From the NCBI RefSeq assembly GCF_037963835.1, contig NZ_CP150145.1:6386001-6450000 (forward strand): a stretch of DNA of 64,000 bases. The letters run 5' to 3'. This DNA comes from Paenibacillus sp. FSL H8-0332. GTDB taxonomy: Bacteria > Bacillota > Bacilli > Paenibacillales > Paenibacillaceae. Shown piece after piece: positions 56,466 through 64,000 of this stretch (its first letter is position 1; each line of letters begins with the position of its first letter). Both the position numbers and the translations under genes were made by a program. The notes under the pieces are model-generated. The model was not told the DNA's origin. It saw only the letters and a program-made list of their open reading frames with translations, and did no database searches.

Positions 56466-57722
56466 TTATTTGTCTTTCCCAACGATAAATGTATAATTAG
56501 TAGTCGCGCTTCCACCAATATTAAGCATCATACCATTATTAGCAGTTTCCAATTGATATCCTAGAGCACGTCTTGTTAGTTGCTTGTAGAGATCTAAAAA
56601 CATCCTCACCCCACTTGCCCCCACAGGATGACCGCACCCAATTAATCCACCACTTGGATTCACAGGTTTAGCTCCATTAAACGATGTTAGGTCAGATTGA
56701 ATTGCTTCTAATTCTTTCCCCGGTTCAGTTATACCAAAAGCAGAAATTGCAGCGAATTCACTAGAAGTAAAACAATCATGAGTTTCAAAAAAGTCGATAT
56801 CGTCTACTGTCATATTGGCTCTTCGATATGCATCCATTACTGCTTGTCTTGTCCAAGGTATGATATACTCATTATTAACGCTTTCTTTCATCTTTTCTTC
56901 AAACTTCATAGGTGCTACACGATGTCCCCATCCCTTTACAATAGGACATCTTTCTTTTACTTTATCAAACTCAATTATTATTTTTTCTGATGATAATGCT
57001 ACAAATGCCGCCCCGTCTGTCACTTGGGAGCAATCTGAAGTACCGAGCATTCCACCAATTGTAGGATTAGTAGCTGTCCCTCTCTCTCTAGCTTGCTCCT
57101 CATTCATAAACCACTTTTTGGTTTGAGCATTAGGATTTCGCTTTGCATTATTGTAGTTCTTCACAGAGATTTTCGCTAAACAATCAAGATATTGTTTGTT
57201 ATCAAAATTATATTTTTTCACTGTTTCATCAGCAAGTCGCCCAAATAATTTTGGAAAAGGAAAGTCAATATTTTTCGCTTCACTTTCATAAAATGCTGCT
57301 CTACCTAAAAAATCACCACATGTTTTAGAATCCACTGTCTTCATAAGTTCCCACCCAATAACCAATACTAGATCATAATCACCTGCTCTTATCTTCGTTA
57401 TACCTGCATCTAGTGCAACAGATCCAGATGCACATGCAGCTTCATATCTAGCAGAAGGAACACCATAAAAAGCATCGTTAACCTCGGTTAATAAAGCCCC
57501 TAAATGGCCTTGGTCTACAAAGTACTCACCAATAAAGTTCCCTACGAAGCAAGCAATTCTACCTTCTTTGTTTAAATTTTTAATATCGTTATAAGTAACC
57601 CCAATATTCTTCAACCCATCATCAATAACCTCTTTTAAGAGGGCGATGATCCCTTTCCCTTCTTTGCTCCAGTTCCGTCCAAAATCTGTTTGTGCCCCGC
57701 CTAACACATATACTTTCTTCAT
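56466..57722 (-). CDS. Thiolase (SCPx/acetyl-CoA acetyltransferase-like)
   Basis: A 418-aa protein from ATG 57720-57722 behind GGGGGG. It has EAACASGSVALDAGITKIRA (nucleophile Cys near residue 90), ETHDCFTSSEFAAI (catalytic His) and GGLIGCGHPVGASGVRM (second Cys in CGHPVG, near 360). The layout is closer to the SCPx/'lipid-transfer' thiolases than to FadA. It may condense acetyl-CoA units or cleave a 3-ketoacyl-CoA. Its location in a glycan locus beside a dehydrogenase and acyltransferase is unusual. It is 34 bases downstream of the dehydrogenase gene. Confidence 0.85.
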   Translation of the reverse strand: MKKVYVLGGAQTDFGRNWSKEGKGIIALLKEVIDDGLKNIGVTYNDIKNLNKEGRIACFVGNFIGEYFVDQGHLGALLTEVNDAFYGVPSARYEAACASGSVALDAGITKIRAGDYDLVLVIGWELMKTVDSKTCGDFLGRAAFYESEAKNIDFPFPKLFGRLADETVKKYNFDNKQYLDCLAKISVKNYNNAKRNPNAQTKKWFMNEEQARERGTATNPTIGGMLGTSDCSQVTDGAAFVALSSEKIIIEFDKVKERCPIVKGWGHRVAPMKFEEKMKESVNNEYIIPWTRQAVMDAYRRANMTVDDIDFFETHDCFTSSEFAAISAFGITEPGKELEAIQSDLTSFNGAKPVNPSGGLIGCGHPVGASGVRMFLDLYKQLTRRALGYQLETANNGMMLNIGGSATTNYTFIVGKDK

Positions 57723-57756
57723 AAAAGTCCCCCCCTTTATTAATACATAGATTTTT

Positions 57757-59061
57757 TCATTTTGCTTTGAAGAATGGTCTATAATCATAATTCGAACTTG
57801 GGATATCTTCTAATAAAATATTGAGGTCAAAGCTACCTTCTAATTGATTTCCTAAATGCTTATACGCAAGTTTTTTAAATTCATAAACGCCTCCAAAAGC
57901 CTCTATCACCGAAAGAGGAGGTGCCCAATCAAATCCAGATGCCATAACATCATCACAAGAATGCACACTTTCACCAATTTCTTTTGCAGCAGTTATTCCG
58001 TATAAAACATATTTAATTAGAAATTCAGTACATATTTGAGCTTCTATAGAATGGTTGTTTAATAGAACTGCAAATGCATTATTGTAGTTTCCTATTCTCA
58101 GTTCTCTAACCATATTTTTAGCAAAAGTAAACACGTAATCTTCTTTAGGCCGATAGTTATCAGAGAGCACATCATACACATATATTGATTTTTTGCCGTC
58201 AACCTGCCGTTCAATCTTATATAGTCCAATTCCAGATTTCCTACCTAATTTGTTGTCTTTGATAAGATTAGTAGCAAAGTCAGGCATTTCAAATGAACTT
58301 CGTGCATAATCTTTAGAGTTATAGTACAAGTTGTCAACGATCGCCTTATGAACATCAAGTCCAACAAAATCAGAGGTAACTAAAGGTGCCATGCTCCGTC
58401 CAGTAAATGGGCCCAGGATAGCATCAATATAGTCTACCCCCCCATTATCTTTATACAGATCTGCATATCTTAATGCTTCGTTAATGAAATAAAAGCCTAT
58501 TCTGTTCCCTAAAAAAGCAGGTGCATCCTTAACTTCTACAACTTTTCTATTAAGGATATCTTTCAAGTATAATTTCAATTCATTAAGCATAGTTTCATTT
58601 GTGACCCTGGATGGTATCACTTCACAAAGGCTCATATTATATGGAGGGTTATACATATGTATACCTACATATTGAGATCTAAGTTCTATTGGAAAGCACT
58701 CAGAAAGCTCATTTATTGATAAGCCGGAAGTTCCAGTACTTATTATTGTATTAGGTTTTATAAATTCAAGTATTTTTAAATAAACGTCTTTCTTTATTTC
58801 TAAGTTTTCTGCTACACTTTCAAATATTAAATCAGAATCAGTAATACATTCCTCTAAATCACAGTAAGATTTAGGAATTAAATTCACTTTTATAGCCTCT
58901 GCTTTTACAGATTTTGTCGCTTTGATTGCCGCAGCCTCAGCCGAAATAATATCTCGACAAACCATATACACTTTGCAATTACCAAAAGATGCGAATATTC
59001 CCGAAACATTGCACCCCATTGTTCCATTTGCGCCGATTACAGTTACAGTTTTAATATCCAC
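57757..59061 (-). CDS. 3-hydroxyacyl-CoA dehydrogenase
   Basis: A 434-aa NAD-dependent enzyme, GTG start with AGGAG eight bases upstream. The Rossmann domain has VTVIGANGTMGCNVSGIFA (about residues 6-24), ESVAENLEIKKDVYLKILE (about 80-98), TSGLSINEL, the catalytic-His segment VGIHMYNPPYNMSL and AFLGNRIGFYFINEALRYA. The C-terminal part has a second HCDH-like helical domain (about 310-430), which makes it longer than the 280-aa single-domain enzymes. It interconverts 3-hydroxyacyl-CoA and 3-ketoacyl-CoA. Between its start and 59,256 I see no gene in about 190 bases. Confidence 0.88.
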   Translation of the reverse strand: MDIKTVTVIGANGTMGCNVSGIFASFGNCKVYMVCRDIISAEAAAIKATKSVKAEAIKVNLIPKSYCDLEECITDSDLIFESVAENLEIKKDVYLKILEFIKPNTIISTGTSGLSINELSECFPIELRSQYVGIHMYNPPYNMSLCEVIPSRVTNETMLNELKLYLKDILNRKVVEVKDAPAFLGNRIGFYFINEALRYADLYKDNGGVDYIDAILGPFTGRSMAPLVTSDFVGLDVHKAIVDNLYYNSKDYARSSFEMPDFATNLIKDNKLGRKSGIGLYKIERQVDGKKSIYVYDVLSDNYRPKEDYVFTFAKNMVRELRIGNYNNAFAVLLNNHSIEAQICTEFLIKYVLYGITAAKEIGESVHSCDDVMASGFDWAPPLSVIEAFGGVYEFKKLAYKHLGNQLEGSFDLNILLEDIPSSNYDYRPFFKAK

Positions 59062-59255
59062 AATGCACTCTCCTTATCAGTAAGGTCAATAAATAACCAA
59101 AATAATCTAGGATTTTTCAGAAAAAAACGCCTATTTAAACAGAGATAAAGAAGTTGCTATTCAATCAGTCGGGGAAACGCAACGGAGATATTCCTCAATA
59201 CCTCCCTAATCTAACACGCCAAATTATTAACCCCTACCCATCTCCTTAATTATTC

Positions 59256-61247
59256 TTAATTAAGCTTGAAACGAAACTTCGGTATTAATTTAAGTGCATA
59301 TAGCAATAATGTAAACCATACAAATATAGTAATATAAAAACTAATAATGAGAGCTTGAGGGCTAAATTCAAATTCAACCTTATGACTCCCTTTGTTTACT
59401 AGCACGCCCATTGTACCATCTTCATTTATTTTTAAAGGGGCGGTTGTTCCATCTACTTTCACATTCCATCCTTTAAAATATGACTGAGTCAATCCCACTA
59501 CCCCAGATTTATCCAAATAAAAATCTCCACCTATCTTATTTCCGTTAACGTAAATATAATCAGGACTAATTCTATCTTCATTGTTAATACTAGACCACAA
59601 AACTGGATCATCCTTTTGTGGCAGTAAGTTTAGTGAATAGGCAGAATTAAAATTTTTCAATTCAAAACCACCTATATATCCTCCGTTTTGAAATTGTTGA
59701 GAATATACTGTATAAGGGAAGGCGACGGGAAATGGTTTAGAATCAATATACTTATTCAACACACTAATTTTTCCAGGGGAATTATACATATTTTCAATAG
59801 CAGTAGTATATGAAGTTGGTCGATCTTTAGTCCCCAAGGTGTAAGTACCATTACTAAATACTCCTTGGAAAGAAAATATCAATACAAAAGTAAAAAATAA
59901 AATATCAGCACAATTTTTAGATGATTTTTTTATTGAAATATAATAAAAAATCAATATTATTAATGAAAAAAACAACTCTTTTCTAGTCCCTGAGGGCAGG
60001 TCAAACTTCAGGTTAACAAATAACTTTAGAAAAGTAATTTGTGCTAGTATTATTAGTATTAACAGACTACTAGTTAAGAGCAACTGTTTATACTTTTCAT
60101 AATATAAATCAATCGAACTCAAGCTAGATGCGACCAGCATTATTAAATAAAAGAAAAACAAAAATCGTAATCCTGCAGGAAACCTAAAAGTATCAACAAA
60201 TGGTATGAAACTATATACCATTTTATAGATAAATAGATTTTTACCAAGCGACAACGACAATGTTAGCAATACTAAAAATATCAACTTTATATTTTTCTTA
60301 CTAAACCGAGTAATACAAATAAATAAAGTAATCGGTAATGAGATATACATATTGGTCATTGATACATCAGCATTACTAATATAAGGGGACAATTGATTGA
60401 ATTTTGGAGATATCAACCCTATCAAATTTTCAAAAGACAATGAATTAATAGTTGCCGCACCCCACCCAACAGAAGATCTTGTTATTAAATTCATTGCTTC
60501 TATTGTGCTTACAAGGGTAACTAAACTTGACCCTAAAACTACAACCACGAAAATAAATAATGAATAAAATATATTTTTTAACATGAGAGAAATACTAGTG
60601 AATTTCCCCCTATATTCTCCTATATCAAATAGGAATTCAATGAATAATACGAGGAGAATAAAAACGACGAATACAGGATAGCTATTTAGAACTAACAATC
60701 CAATAAAGGCTCCTAAAAAAACCACATTTCTTTTATCCGAGGTTCTTACCCATAATTGATAAAAATATTGTACAAATGGTATTAAGGCAGCAGCAGCAAT
60801 AAAAGTTATATGCTGGGCATTTCCGATAAATAAACCACAGGTTGCATATGCTACACCTAGTGCAGAACAAACCCATTTCGATGAACAATAATTACCTGTA
60901 GCTAAATACACTCCCATTGATGCAATTATCGCAATCAACACAAACTGAACTTGTAATACATATTGAGAATAACCAATAAAACCCAGTAATAAAGTTAGCG
61001 GTGACCAAATTGGGCCACCAAGTAAGTGAGATAATGGTATTCCTCTAAATTGATAAAACTCCCATAACGGTAAATCCCCGTGTTTTATATGATTTGACAA
61101 AGAAACCATAACAGAGAAGAGCGCATCATACGTATCCCACTTTAACCACCACATACCAAAGAGTAAGGGACTATATATTATTATTACGCTAATAATCATT
61201 GTAATGAATGCAATTTTCTTTGGTAATTTAGAATAAAAACGCTCCAT
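59256..61247 (-). CDS. YfhO-family membrane protein (putative GT-C glycosyltransferase)
   Basis: A 663-aa polytopic membrane protein. About 12-13 transmembrane helices (residues 1-455), a C-terminal extracellular beta-rich domain (about 460-635; GLTQSYFKGWNVKVDGTTAP, then GVLVNKGSHKVEFEFSP), and a last helix (about 637-657). The first loop has KWDTYDALFSVMVSLSNHIK and LPLWEFYQFRGIPLSHLLGG, typical of YfhO, which adds sugars from lipid carriers to teichoic acids or glycans. The GtrB-like enzyme nearby could make its lipid-sugar donor. The acceptor is unknown. Confidence 0.85.
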   Translation of the reverse strand: MERFYSKLPKKIAFITMIISVIIIYSPLLFGMWWLKWDTYDALFSVMVSLSNHIKHGDLPLWEFYQFRGIPLSHLLGGPIWSPLTLLLGFIGYSQYVLQVQFVLIAIIASMGVYLATGNYCSSKWVCSALGVAYATCGLFIGNAQHITFIAAAALIPFVQYFYQLWVRTSDKRNVVFLGAFIGLLVLNSYPVFVVFILLVLFIEFLFDIGEYRGKFTSISLMLKNIFYSLFIFVVVVLGSSLVTLVSTIEAMNLITRSSVGWGAATINSLSFENLIGLISPKFNQLSPYISNADVSMTNMYISLPITLFICITRFSKKNIKLIFLVLLTLSLSLGKNLFIYKMVYSFIPFVDTFRFPAGLRFLFFFYLIMLVASSLSSIDLYYEKYKQLLLTSSLLILIILAQITFLKLFVNLKFDLPSGTRKELFFSLIILIFYYISIKKSSKNCADILFFTFVLIFSFQGVFSNGTYTLGTKDRPTSYTTAIENMYNSPGKISVLNKYIDSKPFPVAFPYTVYSQQFQNGGYIGGFELKNFNSAYSLNLLPQKDDPVLWSSINNEDRISPDYIYVNGNKIGGDFYLDKSGVVGLTQSYFKGWNVKVDGTTAPLKINEDGTMGVLVNKGSHKVEFEFSPQALIISFYITIFVWFTLLLYALKLIPKFRFKLN

Positions 61248-61357
61248 GGAATTTAACCCTTTCTACCTCATCTATAACCGCTAATGTTATTTATTATCAT
61301 ACATATAGAATGACAAGTTCATAAATAACACCAGCAGCTCATATATTCGTTTTCCAG

Positions 61358-63145
61358 TTATCTAAGTATTTTCTTTGCATATCTAATCATTTTATTCCTG
61401 GCTTTAAAGAAAAAAGATTTGAAGGTTAGTCCTTTAACTTTATAAATCAACATTGGGGGTCTATTCAATAGATACTCCGCATCTTTAAATATAGATGCCA
61501 TATTAATCTCAAACTTTTTATTAAAGTGCTTTTCTCTTACAACTACAAGATATTTATCAAACAATTCTTGTCTCTCTGTACTACTCACTACACTTGAAGG
61601 AATTCGATATAAGGAGGTTAGTTTCTCTACATACAAAAAATCATATTTCAGAGCATACTTTAACCACAAGTCCCAATCTTCTAGAACCTCTAACTCAACA
61701 TCTATTCCACCTAAATCGTCATAAATCTCTCTACTAAATAAAACCGTTTGAATAGGGAAGTAATTATGATGCATCAGCACCAATCTATTAAATGGTTGTC
61801 TGTGTTGAACGTTGTGAAATAATTCTTTGTATTGGTAAGGATCCCTTGAAGTTATTTCCGTAGGAACCTCAAAACTTATAGAGTAAGCAGCCTTTTTGTC
61901 GGGATTTTTCTGCAATTGAGAAATTAAAACTTCAACATGATCTGCGTAGAGTAAATCATCATCATCTAGAAAATTAAAATATTTTCCCGAGGCTGTTTCC
62001 ATTGCTATATTACCGACTACACATCTTCCAACCCTATCATGCGTAGCTTTATAAACTATATTTAGATCTGCAAATTCCTTTAATATTAAACTTTCTGAAA
62101 TAGCTGGACCGTCTTCAACTACAATAACTTCAATGTTGCTGTATGTCTGATTTCGAACACTTATCAAAGCTTCTCGCAATACACTAGGTCTTCCACATGT
62201 TCTTATTAGAATAGACACAAGAGGCATTTTTTCAGGTTTTTCATTGATGTAGAATGCGCCTTCTCTTATAATTTCATAATCCCACATTTTAAAATCAGCT
62301 TGAAATCTAACTGATTTTGCATTTTTAAATTTCCACTTTCTAAACCTATATCCTTCAAAAGGGGCACGAATTATATTTTTGAACACTTTAGCCTTATGAT
62401 TCTTGGAAGGTCCCTTAACTACAAGTAATCCACCATACATAATATGGCCCTTAATAATATCCTTAATATCTCCAAACTTATAACGAAGCATCAAATTCAT
62501 GAATGTACTATTATAAAATTGATTAGGCTTAACTTCATTTGCACTCATATACGTATAATGATGAATTATACATTTAGGCACATATATCAGCTTAAAGCCA
62601 TGAGCTCTAAACCTCCAGCTTAAATCAACATCTTCACCATACATAAAAATCTTCTCATCAAACATACCTATTTGTGTGAAATAGTCTCTTCTAACTAAAC
62701 AACAAGCACCACTAGACCAACTTGTCTCCATACTTACAGGATTATAGATTTTAGGATGCTCGTAAGGAAATTGCCTCGCTTCCCACAACCCAATACTATC
62801 ATCAGAGTTATCGACAGCCTTCATTAGTTCTATAATGCTGTCTTTGTCAACCTCAGTATCAATATTCAAGAAAAAGACATGATCTTGATTCGTATTTTTA
62901 ACTCCATAATTATTAGCTTTACCAAAACCAAGATTTTTATCTAAAAAATGGTATTCATAGCCACCGAAATCTTCTTTCCCATCAAATGCTTCTATTAATT
63001 CTCTACTTTTATCGTTTGAACAATTATCAACAAAAGTTAAATGTAATTTATTTAAAGGATATTTTTGATTGTATAAGCTCTTTAAAAGCTGATTGATCCA
63101 TTTCTCAGAATTATACGATATTAATATAATATCTAAAGTTTTCAA
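61358..63145 (-). CDS. Two-domain GT2 glycosyltransferase
   Basis: A 595-aa protein with two GT-A domains. The first (about 1-240) has IILISYNSEKWINQLLKSLY, HVFFLNIDTEVDKDS and MYGEDVDLSWRFRAHGF. The second (about 310-530) has MPLVSILIRTCGRPSVLREA, VIVVEDGPAI, NFLDDDDLLYADHVEVL and LEVLEDWDLWLKYALKY. TTG start (63143-63145) after GAGGGA. It probably adds two sugars in sequence, or one domain has a structural role. It starts 25 bases after the upstream gene's stop. Confidence 0.88.
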   Translation of the reverse strand: MKTLDIILISYNSEKWINQLLKSLYNQKYPLNKLHLTFVDNCSNDKSRELIEAFDGKEDFGGYEYHFLDKNLGFGKANNYGVKNTNQDHVFFLNIDTEVDKDSIIELMKAVDNSDDSIGLWEARQFPYEHPKIYNPVSMETSWSSGACCLVRRDYFTQIGMFDEKIFMYGEDVDLSWRFRAHGFKLIYVPKCIIHHYTYMSANEVKPNQFYNSTFMNLMLRYKFGDIKDIIKGHIMYGGLLVVKGPSKNHKAKVFKNIIRAPFEGYRFRKWKFKNAKSVRFQADFKMWDYEIIREGAFYINEKPEKMPLVSILIRTCGRPSVLREALISVRNQTYSNIEVIVVEDGPAISESLILKEFADLNIVYKATHDRVGRCVVGNIAMETASGKYFNFLDDDDLLYADHVEVLISQLQKNPDKKAAYSISFEVPTEITSRDPYQYKELFHNVQHRQPFNRLVLMHHNYFPIQTVLFSREIYDDLGGIDVELEVLEDWDLWLKYALKYDFLYVEKLTSLYRIPSSVVSSTERQELFDKYLVVVREKHFNKKFEINMASIFKDAEYLLNRPPMLIYKVKGLTFKSFFFKARNKMIRYAKKILR

Positions 63146-63170
63146 TGATAGTCCCTCTCCTGCCTAAAAT

Positions 63171-64000
63171 TTAGCTAAATAAGCTCCTTATATACCTAAA
63201 TATAGAAGTTATTCTCCACGAAAATGAATTTTTAAGATTGCTAATTTCTAATTCCAGCTCTTTATTATTTATATTAATTAAATCTAATTCTTTATTTCTT
63301 TGATCCATACACTCCAACTTCTCATTTTGAGCATTGATTAAATCCTCTGTTAATTTAGTTGATGCATTTAATTCTGACTGCAGATAAGAAGTCATCTGAA
63401 TTAGACTTTCTAAGTCATTAGAAATTTTATGATCTTCTAGTTTTTTTTGAACACTATATAACAACCGGGGCTTAAGAGTTGTTTCAAATAACATCTCAAT
63501 TTGAACACGAAAAAACCTATAACTCGTCAAATCCTCATGAATAAAATCTTTTTGCAACTGAGGATCTTCACCAAATGAGAACAAATTCAGTCCATCTACT
63601 TGATCTTCTATTTCCAAGTCATGGATGGCTACTAAATTACTATTTTCAATAGCATCTAATTTATTAGTAATGGCATCCATACCCCACACTTTAAAGGAAC
63701 GTAGATTTGCAAAGCAGGGGAAATTAGTTGGATCTAAACGAAGTGACCTCAAATCCCCTTCATCCAACTTAAACTCAAAGGCATAATTATGGTATTCCCC
63801 ATCCGCCTGCAGTGGAAGTCTTTTTGAATTCAGCTCTTTAAATCCATCACCTGTGTTCCAAAATAATTGCATAAAATTCGCAAATCGAAAACTCTCTTTT
63901 TCTATATAATCCTGATGAACATTAGATTTATTAGATTTATTTTTTTCTGAAATAGTAACGAATTGATACACATGAGCATCAGTTTTATTTTTCAGGTACT
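63171..64000 (-). CDS. Coiled-coil glycan-locus protein (5' end outside window)
   Basis: The frame stays open through 64,000, so the N-terminus is missing and at least 276 codons are present. The visible part has a beta-rich section (YHNYAFEFKLDEGDLRSLRL, then LRSFKVWGMDAI) that looks like a carbohydrate-binding or accessory fold, then a long coiled coil (from about 190 residues before the end, such as QSELNASTKLTEDLI and NEKLECMDQRNKELDL) and a C-terminal NSFSWRITSIFRYIRSLFS. That last motif often ends coiled coils attached to glycosyl- or methyltransferases in polysaccharide loci. The catalytic part is probably outside the window. Confidence 0.7.
   Translation of the reverse strand, partial: YLKNKTDAHVYQFVTISEKNKSNKSNVHQDYIEKESFRFANFMQLFWNTGDGFKELNSKRLPLQADGEYHNYAFEFKLDEGDLRSLRLDPTNFPCFANLRSFKVWGMDAITNKLDAIENSNLVAIHDLEIEDQVDGLNLFSFGEDPQLQKDFIHEDLTSYRFFRVQIEMLFETTLKPRLLYSVQKKLEDHKISNDLESLIQMTSYLQSELNASTKLTEDLINAQNEKLECMDQRNKELDLININNKELELEISNLKNSFSWRITSIFRYIRSLFS

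Larger units (their letters stand above)
52540..64000. other. AT-rich glycan-biosynthesis island
   Basis: From about 52,540 to the end the sequence becomes visibly AT-rich (roughly one third G+C by eye, against about half in the 30-52 kb region). Genes are minus-strand and mostly tightly packed or overlapping, and starts include GTG and TTG. The contents are all glycan-related apart from a thiolase/dehydrogenase pair. This fits a laterally acquired polysaccharide or protein-glycan locus. The far edge lies outside the window, and no transposase or integrase is seen. Confidence 0.7.

Overview
The window looks like a chromosomal segment of a Paenibacillus-type Firmicute. The evidence is strong purine-rich Shine-Dalgarno sites, a mix of ATG, GTG and TTG starts, a CtsR operator, a T-box ahead of cysE, and the Bacillus-like order ctsR-mcsA-mcsB-clpC-radA-disA-yacL-ispD-ispF-gltX-cysE-cysS-mrnC-rlmB-rae1-sigH-rpmG-secE-nusG-rplK-rplA-rplJ. 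All of these genes run on the minus strand. By synteny with Bacillus the replication origin should lie beyond the high-coordinate end.

Layout. Positions 1-3.7 kb hold the ribosomal protein, nusG, secE and sigH block. Positions 3.9-12.2 kb hold RNA processing and modification genes, cysteine and glutamate tRNA charging and isoprenoid genes, including a T-box with a Cys specifier candidate. Positions 12.3-16.2 kb hold an uncharacterised small protein, pssA, disA and radA. Positions 16.4-21.3 kb are the clpC stress operon with a CtsR-controlled promoter. Positions 21.4-22.6 kb encode an Eis-like acetyltransferase. Positions 22.68-22.95 kb carry eight DnaA-box-like 9-mers in one orientation, with no dnaA gene nearby. 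Positions 23.0-28.4 kb are one rRNA operon (16S, tRNA-Ala, 23S, 5S; minus strand) with tandem promoters and a terminator. Positions 28.6-29.8 kb encode an Fsr-type efflux pump.

The next part is accessory. Positions 29.8-34.3 kb form a cell-envelope signalling cluster: a response regulator, a histidine kinase, a kinase-less paralogue of that kinase's sensor half, and a class A penicillin-binding protein. Positions 34.4-35.7 kb encode a cytochrome-b561-like and sulfite-oxidase-like fusion with an internal twin-arginine motif. Positions 35.8-40.4 kb look like one operon: a secreted alkaline phosphatase, an ABC ATPase, an FtsX/MacB-type permease with a His/Glu-rich extracellular stretch, and a lipoprotein. 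Positions 40.6-46.9 kb hold ligA, pcrA, pcrB and a phosphodiesterase-like protein.

From 47 kb to the end is a surface polysaccharide or glycoprotein-glycan locus. The part up to about 52.5 kb (priming sugar transferase, two GT2 enzymes, rmlD, rmlB) has the same composition as the rest of the chromosome. After about 52.54 kb the DNA becomes clearly AT-rich and looks acquired. That part encodes a GtrA/GtrB-like pair, the three enzymes needed to turn RmlB's product into an N-acylated 3-amino-3,6-dideoxyhexose (ketoisomerase, aminotransferase, LbH acyltransferase), then a thiolase and a 3-hydroxyacyl-CoA dehydrogenase, a YfhO-like membrane protein, a two-domain GT2 and a truncated coiled-coil protein. 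The thiolase/dehydrogenase pair next to the amino-sugar acyltransferase suggests local synthesis of a 3-hydroxyacyl-CoA donor (for example 3-hydroxybutyryl-CoA) for amino-sugar decoration. This is inference, and it is the most interesting biochemical idea in the window.
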